This document shows positions 32,263 to 41,892 of a stretch of DNA of 64,000 nucleotides, one piece after another. The stretch's first letter is position 1, and every line of letters begins with the position of its first letter. Below the pieces are notes generated by a model. That model was not told the DNA's origin and searched no databases. It saw only the letters and a list, made by a program, of their open reading frames with translations. Origin of the DNA: Pyropia haitanensis (taxonomy: Eukaryota > Rhodophyta > Bangiophyceae > Bangiales > Bangiaceae); the NCBI GenBank assembly GCA_008729055.1, contig SDUX01000010.1:2185090-2249089 (forward strand), written 5' to 3'. The translations under genes and the position numbers were made by a program.

Positions 32263-32989
32263 GCGGGGGCATGGGCGCTCCCCCTGTTGGGAGGAGGGGG
32301 GAAGGGATGACAGGGAGCGGGGGCTAGGCGGCTGGCCTGTGCTTGCTCGTCCTGTACTTCCCTTTTTTCCTTCTTCACGCTTTCTGCGGCGGCGCGTGTG
32401 TCTGTTACCACTTGTGCCATCTTACCCTTGTTTTGTGTGTCCTCTCTCGGTTGACTTTATACGTCTCTTGTTTTCTCTCGTGGGCTCCTCATCAGCATCT
32501 GTGACGCCGCCAGCCTCCACAGTTGCCGTCCCCACCACTCCACGGGCGGCACTTGGCAGCGCTTCCCGTCGTCCCAATCGTCCAGTTGGTGGGGCGACCA
32601 GCGGTCGCCCGAGACACCACGCCCGGACCTTGACACACATCACCTCTGCCAGTGCGCGGCGTGATTGGTGGGTACCGGCGCAGCAGACCAGTAGTGAACC
32701 GATGGACCGGCGGACACGAGCAACCAGGCAGTGTTATACCCCCGAGGCAGGCTGGCCGTCACCGACGAGCGGTGAAGGCGCGCCGACGGTCGCTGTGTTG
32801 CGGCTGGGCCACCTTGCCAAGGAGCGCACCAGCGCACTGTGCGTGTCTGTATGTACACGTTCGCGACCCGCTCTCGTCGGTCGCGCCGGACCCGTCCTGT
32901 GTCCCCAAGCATGCCGACGCCGCCCCCCAAGACCCTGTCCCACCTGGACGCCCGCCCCCCGTTCCCCTCACCTTACCCCCCCCCCCCCC
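32263..32989. other. Intergenic region between converging bZIP and JmjC genes
   Basis: 727 bp. T-rich to ~32500, then mixed. No domain or RNA gene seen; probably the two 3' untranslated regions. Confidence 0.45.
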
Positions 32990-33454
32990 TCAAAACCAGT
33001 AGTTGACGCTCACCGCCGCCCCCACCGACCGCACGTCGTGCCACCACCCCGCGGGGATATGGAGCACGTCCCCCACCCCCAGCACCACCCGCCCGTACGG
33101 CACGCCCGCCGCCACGGAGCCCGCGCCCGGGTGCACCAGGTCGTCCACGCCCGCCGCGTTGCCGCGCCCGCCCGCCGGCACGGCCAGCCGCGGCGTGTGC
33201 GCCGGGTCGACGAGCCGCACCACCTTGACTCCCGCCACCTGCGCCAGCGCGTTGTCCGCGCTGTCTGTGTGCAGGCGCGTGTGCGTGCGCGGCGGGCCGA
33301 CCCACGCGTGCACGCCGACGAGCGGCCGGTGGGAAGGTATCCAGGGGGGCGGGTACACGTCTGCCGCCAGGCCCGCCAGTTGCTCCAGGAGGGGGTGCTG
33401 TGCCATGTAGAGGGGTGCCGCCGCCGCGGCGGGGGCGTCCTCGTCGGCAGCGGC

Positions 33455-33494
<40 letters not shown>

Positions 33495-34224
33495 TCCACA
33501 CCGGCGGGCGGCTCGACCATGCCGTCGAGCACCTCGGAGAGGAGGGCGAGGCGCTCGGTGACGCCCCCCCCCCCGCCCTTGGACGCGGGCGCCCCCCCGC
33601 CAACCTCCACCGGCACGGTCCGGTGGCCGACCGTGGCGCGCAGGTAGGCGGGCGTCCACTTGGCCACCGCCGGCCACCCCCCCACCCCCCCCCGCACCAC
33701 AAACGGGCGGCCGCCGACGGCGGCCGCCGCGGCGGCCACGTCGCCGGCGGGCACCTCGGCAACCGCCTCGAGCCGCGCCGGGTCATCCGACAGGTCCGCC
33801 GGCGTGCCGGCGCGCCACCCCTCCGCCGCCCCCCCCCCGCCGTCACCACCGCCGCCCCGCGCGGCGGGCCGCCGCCGCCGCCACGCCGCCGTCGCCTCGG
33901 CCGCCGCGACCAGCGGCCGCAGCGCGGCGGCGACGGGGCGCCCTCCCAGGATGGCCGCCGCGTCTGCGAGGCGCACCGCCACCCCACCGTCGGCGGCGTG
34001 CAGCGCGGCGGCGGCGCCGAGGGCGGCCGCCACCACCGCCGCCGCGGCGGTCACGTCCGCGGCGTGGGAGGGGGGGAGGGCGGGGAGGGCGGCGAGCAGC
34101 GCTTCGGCGGTGGCAATGACGGAGCGGGGGGGGGGGTGGGGGGGGGGGGGGGTGGGGGGGGGGGGGCGTCCCGTTGGCGGCGGCCGCGCCGGTGGGGCCG
34201 TCAAAGAGCGCCCACGGGTCCGCC

Positions 34225-34285
<61 letters not shown>

Positions 34286-34550
34286 CGGCGGGGGCGGCGG
34301 CGGGGGCGGCGCGGGCGGCGGCACCGCCCGGCGCGGCTGCCGCGGCGGCGGCGACGGCGGTTGCGTAGGCGGCTTGGAGGGTGGCCGACACGCCCGCCAG
34401 GGCGGGCGGCGCGTCGAGGAGCGCGAGGGACAGCCGCGGCAGCCGCGCGCGGGGCACCGCCAGCGCGGCGGTGATGGCAGCGGCGATGTCGGTGTCGGTG
34501 GGGGGGGAGGGGGGAGGAGGGGGAGGGGGAGGGGGTGGCTGAGGGCCCAT
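32990..34550 (-). CDS. KDM8: JmjC-domain protein, JMJD5/KDM8-like
   Basis: The C-terminal ~300 residues are a cupin-type JmjC fold close to JMJD5. There is a Gly-His-Arg-Thr-Val-Pro-Val-Glu segment, a Met-Ala-Gln-His-Pro-Leu-Leu-Glu-Gln-Leu segment, the Fe(II) ligands His-x-Asp in Leu-His-Thr-Asp, and the distal His in Ile-Pro-Ala-Gly-Trp-Trp-His. It closes with Ser-Val-Asn-Tyr-Trp-Phe. JMJD5 proteins are 2-oxoglutarate oxygenases (arginyl hydroxylase in animals; plant JMJ30 acts in the clock). The N terminus from ATG 34550 is helical and Ala-rich and lies in another frame. The two frames meet at the G tracts of 34126-34166 (C on the coding strand), so the full protein (~520 residues) needs a different run length there. 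The catalytic half is intact. Confidence 0.82.
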
Positions 34551-36516
34551 GCTTGTAGGCCAGAGGTTGGGGAAGAGGGGGGGGGGGGGGGGGGGTGGGG
34601 GGGGGCGGCAAAGGAGGTGACAGAGGGGGATGCGCGGGGGGGACGGGTGCCGACGGCGCGGCCAGACGTACGTGTAGGCACACGGCCGCCACGGTCGGGC
34701 GGGCTCCCTCGTCCCAATCGGATCAACGCCGCCGCGTCGACGCGACGACCCCCCCCCCAACGGCCGGTGCGCCGCCGCCGCCGCCGCCGCCCCGCCGCGG
34801 GCGGCGCGTCGCCCCGCGGCGGCGGCAGGCGGCCGCTCGCCGCCGCGGCGGCGCCGCCGCCGCCGCGGTGGTGCGGCTGCCGCGGCGGCCGCGGCGGCCG
34901 CTCTGCGGGTTGGCGGCAGGGGTGGTGGTGTGTGCGGCTGGCCGCGGCGCGCCGGGACGCGGCCGCGGTCCGCGGCGGCGGCCGCCGGGGGCGGGCGCGC
35001 CCGCCGCGCCGCCGGCCGCCCGCCGGCCGCGGCCGTCGCGCCGCGCACCGCCGCGGCGGTGCGGTTGGTCGCGCGCCGCCGCCGGCGGGGTGGGACCCCG
35101 AGCGGGTGGGTGGGCTGCTGCTGGTGCGGGGACCCCCTGGCGCGTCCCGTCGGGTGCGCGCGGCGGCCGCCGCGGCGGGCCACCGGTGGCCGCGCCCCGA
35201 CCGCCCGCCCCGCGTTGGCGCGGGTGGTACCCACCCGCGGCGGGGGGAGCCAGCGCAAAAAGGGGGAGGTTGGCAAGACCGCGGGCGGGCCCGTGCCGGC
35301 ACTGCCCCCAGTCCATCGGTTCCGCCGCTCCGTCGGCGGGTCGCGACTCGAGCGGTGCACCTCTGGCAGTCGCCGCGTCCCGGAAGTTGCCGTGCGCAGG
35401 CGTCCCCGGCATTCGCGCGGGCCTCACGCCACGCCGGGTTTTTGGCGTCCCGCCCGTCGGCGTCGTGGCCGGCCTCGGCCCTGCACCAGGCACCCTGCAG
35501 TACGGGACGCGGGGGACGGTCCAATGGCGACCCGCAGGAGCCGTACACAACGTCCGCGATGCACATGGCTGCGCAGAGCCTCCCCGTCCACCGCTTCCGA
35601 GCTGCCTACCGCCACGCGCAGAGGCCAACGGGGGGCAGCCTCCGACACACGGCCCGTAGGGGCCAAGCGACGACGTCCATCCACGGCGGCGCCAGTTTGG
35701 AGAATCCCTGGGAGCCCTGTCGAGGGAGGGTGCGGAGGAGGAGCCGGCGGCACGCCGGCCCAGCCCGTGCGTTGGCGCGAGTAGCGGCGAGCCGCGCTGC
35801 GGCGGCTACTTGGCGAGTGTTTTTTTTGTACCGTCGTGGACACTCCGCGCGAGCGCCCACCCGTGCCTCGGCCGAGACGGACTCGGAGTGTCAGGGGCGG
35901 CGCGGCTGCGTCGTTTTGTTGGTCACGGTGGTCAGCTAGGCGACGCAAGCGCCCCGTCCCACGCCGTCCTCCCTCACCTTCCCCCACCACCGCTCTGTAC
36001 TGCACAGGTACTGACCGCCGTCGGGAAGGCTGCTTCACCTTATTCGCGAAAAAAAGTCCCCTCGCTTTTCAAGAAAATAGCCGCAGGCGCACCCTTCTCG
36101 TCGCTGCCCCCAGGACAACGCCACGTGCCACTGTCCGACCTGTCGCGGGACGGATCTGCCACCCGCACGCGACGGAGCACCTTTTTTGGCAGCTCTTTGG
36201 TGCGTGCCGGGGAGAAACGCGGGACGTCCAGATCGACCAAGTCTCCCCGCCGTCGTCCCCACCAGTCGCGTGGACCGCGGCACCCGACCGGCCGCCGCCC
36301 GCTCGCGTCCACCTGGCGCTTCCTCGTCACTGCCGCCACGCCCCCTTCCTCGTCACTGCTGTGACCCCGTTGCCGCGCAGCGCCCAGGACCCGCTCAACG
36401 GGCGCCGCGCCCCCCCCAACCCCCCGGCGGTGGCGGCCCTTTCCGTGCCCGCCTAGCTACCCGCCTACCCGCCGCCGCGGCTGCCGCTGCCGCCACCGCC
36501 GCCGCGGCTGCCGCTG

Positions 36517-36547
<31 letters not shown>

Positions 36548-37263
36548 CGCGCCCGCTGCTGCGTCGTCTGCCCTCTCCTCCCCCCCCCCCCCGCTCCGCA
36601 CCGGCCCGCCGGCCGCCCCCCTCCCCCTTTCCAATGGCCACAGCCGCCCGCCCGTACCCCGCGCGCGTGCCCCCCCCCCGCGGGACTCGTGGCGGGCGCG
36701 TGGCCACCGCGGCCGCCTCGACGACGGGAGGGGGCGCGGCGGGCTGAGCGTGGCGGGCGTCCTGCGGCCGCCCCTTTGGTGGCGGGCGGGCTGGTGGGTG
36801 CGGGGTGGTGGGGTTGCTGGCGCACGTCGCCGCGGCGTCCCCCCCTCGTCTTTGATCTGCGCTCTGTCGGGGGCGTTTCCGCAGCGTGCCCTTTGTGGCC
36901 GCTCTCCTCCCATTTACCCTCCCCTCCCCAACCTCCCCAGTGCCGCAGCGGTGGCGGCGGGCGGTTCCTTCCGCGTCGGACGGGACGGCGGCCTCATCCG
37001 CAGGTCACTTGGCCCACACCAGCGCTCCAACCCACTACGAGCCGACGCCAAGAACAATTCCCCCATCCCCACCGTGCAGCCGCCGCCTCCATTGCTACCC
37101 CGACGTCTCCCGCGTAACGATCCGTGTCGGTCACAACTTCGCGCGGAGGTCTGTTAGCTTACCCCACCGGCACGTGGTCGGCAGCTCTCGCCCCCGCCCG
37201 CTCCTGCCCGTCCATCCCCTTCCCCTGTCATCGTTGCCGCTTTTGTTTGCCTGACGCCAAGCA
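34551..37263. other. No gene recognised; low-complexity GC DNA
   Basis: Every frame is open for long stretches but reads as Arg/Pro/Ala/Gly noise, with G and C homopolymers (34577-34594 and others). Contains the JmjC promoter side (34551-34750) and the upstream region of the Cys-rich gene (36900-37263). No domain seen. Confidence 0.4.
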
Positions 37264-38348
37264 ATGGCGAGCTCCTCGGCCGCGTCGCGGCCGCGACGTT
37301 GCTTCCCTCGACGTCGACGATCACTGTGGGTCCCTGCCGCCACTGCCGTCGCCGCTGCCGCCGTCGTCGCCACCGCGGCGGCCTTACTGCTGATGGCTCC
37401 CCTCGGTGTCGCGGCGGACCTGGCGGGCCTCGCCGGCGCAGCGTGCGCCAGCCGCCCCCTCCGCGACGCCGCCTTTGTCGTCACCGTCTCCGAGTGCACC
37501 GCCGACCCGTCCCGGTGCTGCGTGGCGGCCAACCGCTTTTGTGCCCGCGACGGCGGGTGCTGCTACAGCGTGTCGGGGTGTTCGCCGCGGGGCGCCCGCC
37601 TCACCCCGTCCGTGTGCGACCCGTCGTCGGGGGCGGTGGTGCCCGCGCCGGCGGGGGTGTGTGCCTGCAACCACGTGTCGACGATCGCGCTGGGCCTGCC
37701 CCTCCCGCCGGGCGTGCAGTCGCGGCTGCCGGGCTGTGCGTCGACACCCGCCACGACGCTGCCGCCGACGGTGCCGGTCGTGCCGGGCGCCGCGCCGCGG
37801 GTGGCTGCGCCGCTGGAGGCTGCGCCCGGCGGCTCGTGTGACGCGGCGCGGGGCACCCGCGGCCTGACGTGGGCGGCCGTTGCCGACGGGTGCGGTAGCG
37901 GCAGGCTGCCCTGCTGCGCCCACGCGTCCGCGATGGGCACCGTCGGCGGCTGCATGTACAGCTGGTCGGGGTGCAACCCGTCGGGCGTCAAGGTCACCCC
38001 GGCGGTGTGTGTGGACGCGGCGACCAACGCGGTGCGGCTGGCCGACGTGGCCGCGGGGGAGTGTGGGTGTGACCGGGTCGTCGCAACGTCCGAGTCGGCG
38101 CTCCCGCCGCTCGCCTACCGCCGCCGGTCGACCGAGTGTGGGCCGGTGCTCGCTGGGCAGACGGACGCGTACGAGGGGGTTGGGGCGGGGGTAGTGGGGG
38201 GGGGGGGGTCGCCCCGCCGCCGCAGGTGGCACCGCCACCACCGCCGCGGCCGGCACCGCCACCACCGCCAGTGTCCAGCGGTGGCAGCGGCGCCAGGCCT
38301 TCTGAGATAACGGTCGGGCCGGCAGAGGGAGGGTCGATTGAGATCTAA
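37264..38348 (+). CDS. Secreted or type II membrane Cys-rich protein with two tandem modules
   Basis: The ATG at 37264 is followed by an Arg-rich start and a hydrophobic Ala/Val/Leu segment (residues ~21-50), i.e. a signal peptide or signal anchor. Two Cys modules follow. Module 1 has Cys at 61, 78, 85, 86, 93, 99, 100, 106, 118, 133, 135 and 158. Module 2 has Cys at 192, 210, 217, 218, 230, 237, 249, 267, 269 and 292. Spacings 7, 12 and 23 recur, as do Ser-x-Ser-Gly-Cys and Thr-Pro-x-Val-Cys, so this is an internal duplication in which module 2 lacks one disulphide's worth of Cys. After the G13 run at 38196-38208 the frame that reads Pro-rich and ends at 38348 fits better than the Arg/His-rich one ending at 38310. 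I do not recognise the family; an extracellular role is inferred. Confidence 0.7.
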
Positions 38349-39160
38349 GCGTACGGTCGATGGCGCGTTGTACAGACACACACCAACACATGCACGGCTC
38401 CTGTGTGGGGTGCCGACCGCTACTTCTTTGCCCATTGCCCGCGACCCTCCGCACCGGCGAGGAGGGTAGGCCGCCAGGCGCGGGCGATCGCAACGGCGGC
38501 GACACGCCTTCCTGTCGGTAGGGGAGGTGAGCACGGGGACGACCAGAAAGGGAGGGTCCCCGCAGCACGGGTGCGCCCCGCCCCGTACGGTCTCGCATGG
38601 ATAACCTCGGAGAAAGAAGCGGGTCGACGACAAAAAACTGCAATGTCATAGATCGGGGAAGGGAAGAAGAGAGCTGGCAGGGACACGACGGGCGCGGAGA
38701 GACCCACACGGTACACGGGTGGGGACGAAGGGAGACAGGGGGAGAGGGTTCCCCATGACCCAACGACCGCGCCCACCCTGCGAGTCAACCCCTTCCGGTT
38801 GGCGAGAGAGAATATCCACTCGTCTTAACTGCACCCACGCACCTACAGAGTGTGTAGAGAGGCGTTGTTTTTGGGACACTCTCTACTACCTGGCGCTGCA
38901 GTCCGTCGTCATGTCTCGGTCTACGACGTCCGAGGACAAGACGAGCCCTGTGTGAGCGTCGCTGTGTCTCTGGTCGCGAGACAACTCTATGGTCAGGATC
39001 AATGCTGTAAGCACACTCCTACTCTGCCGCCCTTTTTCATGCTTGCAGCCCATCCGGCACTTGGTGATGCACCGACCGCCCCGCCGGCGCCCCTGCTCCC
39101 TTGTCCATCCCCCCCTCCTCTCCTCTTGGCTGGCGCAGTGCAGGCGCCCGGGTGCCACGG
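38349..39160. other. Intergenic region upstream of the XRCC2-like gene
   Basis: ~810 bp of mixed composition without a coding frame. A pyrimidine-rich stretch with CAG acceptor-like sites lies at 39100-39145, so an upstream non-coding exon is possible. Confidence 0.4.
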
Positions 39161-40499
39161 ATGGCCGGCGCGACACCCCCGCCGCCGCCGGCCGCGTCGC
39201 CGCCCCGTGCCCCCACCGCCGCCACGCCCGCCGCGGTCGCCGTCCCGCCCGCCGTGACGGCGGCGGCGCGGGGGGCGGGGGGGGAGACGGTACCCCCGGC
39301 CACACCCGCCCCGCCCCCGGTGGACCCGGCGTTGCGCGAGCTGCTGGCGCCTCCGGCGGTCGGTGGAAGCGGCGGTGCTGGCAGTGGCGGCAGTGGTGGC
39401 GGTGGCGGCAGCGTCGGCGGTGGCGGCGGTGGCGTCGACGGCGCGGCCGGCCTCCCCCCCCCCTCTCCTTCCCGTCCGTGCCCTTCTTGTCCGTCCGCCC
39501 CGGGGAGGTGGTGGAAGTTGTGGGCCCGCCCAACGCGGGCAAGACCTCCCTCCTCGTCGCCGCCGTCGCGGACGCCCTGGCCACGCCACAGCCGCGCGGC
39601 GCGGCCGCCGCGGCGGCGCCGGTCGTGTGGTTCCACCAGCTCGGGCGGTACGAGCCGGCGCCGCTGGCCGCCGCACTCGCCGCCCGCTGCCCGCCGCCGT
39701 CACCGTCGCCGTCGCTAGCAGCCGGGGGGACTGCCGGGGGGGCCGGCGGGGGCGGGGGGGGCATCGCGTCCGCCGCCGCCCGGCTGATCGTCCACGCCGC
39801 GCCGGGCTCCCTTGCCGTAATGGCGGCGCTGCAGTACCACCGGGCGGCGGCGGCGCGGGGGGGAGAGGGGGGGGGGGAGGGGCCCCGGCGCTGGTGGTGG
39901 TCGATGACGTTGGCGCGTGGCACTGGGTGGAGCGCCGCCGCGGCGGCTGGGGTGGCGGCGGGGATAGCGGCGGCGGCGGCCCTGGCGGCGGCGGCGGCAG
40001 TGGGGGCGGCGGTGTGGGTGGTGGTGGTGGTGGGGGCGGCGGCGGCGGAGCAGAGGACGACCTCGAGCGGCAGCTGTTGACGGCGGTGGTCAACTACGCG
40101 CGCGGGGAGGGGGTGCCCGTCCTCGTCGGCCGCACCGTCTTTTCGGGCGGCGGCAGCGGTGGCGGCGGCGGGGGCGGCAGTCCGGCCGGCGGGCGGGGGC
40201 GGCCTGGTCGCGGCGGCGGAGGGAGCGGCGGCGGCGGTGGCGGGGGTGGGGGCTGGCCGTGGCCCGACGTGCCGCGCCCGCCGCCGCACGTGGAGTGGAT
40301 GCCGGCGGCGTGGGCGCTCCTCCCCGCCGCGCGGGTCACGCTGTACGCCGCGGCGCCGGGCGCGCGGCGGTGGGTCGCGACGGACCTGCCGCCGCGCACG
40401 CGGCGGGCGGGGGGGGGGGGGGGGGCGACGACCGTTGCTGCCGGCCGGTGGGTGCTCGGCCACGGCGCGGTGGACGTGCGGTGGGCTGGGGGGGGGTGA
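39161..40499 (+). CDS. XRCC2: RAD51 paralogue, XRCC2-like, with Gly-rich inserts
   Basis: XRCC2 is a RecA-fold protein of homologous recombination repair. Seen here: a Walker A segment (Val-Gly-Pro-Pro-Asn-Ala-Gly-Lys-Thr-Ser) preceded by Arg-Pro-Gly-Glu-Val-Val-Glu-Val; a Walker B-like strand (Leu-Val-Val-Val-Asp-Asp) followed by Trp-His-Trp-Val-Glu-Arg, resembling the Tyr-Trp-Ile-Asp-Arg of animal XRCC2; a Leu-Leu-Thr-Ala-Val-Val-Asn-Tyr helix and Val-Leu-Val-Gly-Arg-Thr strand; and a Trp-Ala-Leu-Leu-Pro-Ala-Ala-Arg-Val segment. The three parts are in three frames that meet at the C10 run 39454-39463 and the G runs 39857-39877. The protein would be ~446 residues against ~280 in human; the excess is Gly/Ala/Pro inserts. 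XRCC2 is preferred over other RAD51 paralogues on the region after Walker B. Confidence 0.68.
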
Positions 40500-41892
40500 C
40501 CGTCGGTGCCTCACGCGGCGGTGGCGGCATCGAGGTTCGCGTCCGACGCCCCACCCCCCGCCCATGGCATTCCCCATTCTGCTCTTCCCCCCTCGTGTGG
40601 GCGCGATGGGCAGTGGCGACGGTGTGCCCGCTGCCGCGGGTCTCCTCCCCGCATCCCGAGCGGCGCGGTTGACAGGCGCGGTGTCCGCCATGCGGCGGCC
40701 GATCCCGTTGATGGAGTGTCTCTCCCAACGCAGGGCGACCGGCTTGCGTGGCTGCGTCGTCGGCCGGCCATCGCCCACCGTATCCGCTGCAGCGGCAGCG
40801 GCAGCGTCCTCTGACCGCGACGCTGGCAGGGGAGGGGTGGGGGGCGGGGGGGGCGGGGCTGTCTGTCACCGTTGCCCTTGTGGACAGGCGCGTGTCGTGT
40901 GCGGTCGGTGGCCAAGGCGGGCCAAGGCGATGGGGTTGGAGGGGCGGTGCCCACGGGCGAGGTGACCACGCCGCAGCGGGGACGTTCTTTTCCCCCGGTC
41001 ACGTACGTCTACCGGCTGGTTGCGACGGTGGCCCGCGCACGCTGCGTGCCGCCCAAGCCGGCGAGGGCCGCACCCTGCCGCACGCTCCGTGGCTGGGACC
41101 CACACGGCGGCCGCCCCCGTACGGCCTACGGCCGTCACACCCCGGGTCGGGTGGGTGGGAGCGGCAGCGGGCGCCACGGTCGACGGCGGATGCGGGCGAC
41201 GGGAAGTGGTGACAAGGAACAGAAACAACCCAGACACATCAAGAAGAAAATTGCGAAGAGGGGACGACCACCGCCGCCCCCACCGACCCCAGCAGCAGAA
41301 GACTTGAACGAAAACAAACAACGGCGGCGGCGGCATCCCCCTTCCCCCCCCCCTCCCCAACCCGCGCTCGCGATCATCGCGGCGTCCAGTAGCAGCAGAA
41401 GAAAAACACAAGATCGGGAGGACGACCCCCGACGACACACACACATGAAATAGGAAAGGGCACGTGAGGGACGAAACCCATCCCCCGTCGCTCACACAAC
41501 AGCAGGACGGAGAATTCGTAGAAGAAAAGGGGCCAACAGCGGCTCCACATCCGTTCACCCCGGCGCCCACGACCGTCACCGCATGCTGTAGCACCGTCGA
41601 AGTAAAAACACGCAAGAAAGAAAGAAAGAAATATTACGAGGGGGCGATCCCCGCCCCCCTTGTAGCCCTCGGCAGCGGACCCCGCTGCACAACTCTCCAT
41701 CGGCGGCACCGCCGCCCACACCGCCCGAGACGGAAGGACGGGAGGGAGAATAGAGGGCGGAGGAGGGAGCCTCCCGCAGAAGCACAAGACCAGCCCATCC
41801 GGACGGTCGGCATTGGGAAGTCTGAGCCGGATGCACGCGGGCAAGGGGTGGTCGAAGGGGGGGGGGGCATCCCGACGCGCCGCACTCCCAGC
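40500..41892. other. No gene recognised
   Basis: ~1.4 kb between the 3' ends of the XRCC2-like and CCT-like genes. Contains A-rich text at 41200-41660 and polypyrimidine runs. No domain. Confidence 0.4.
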
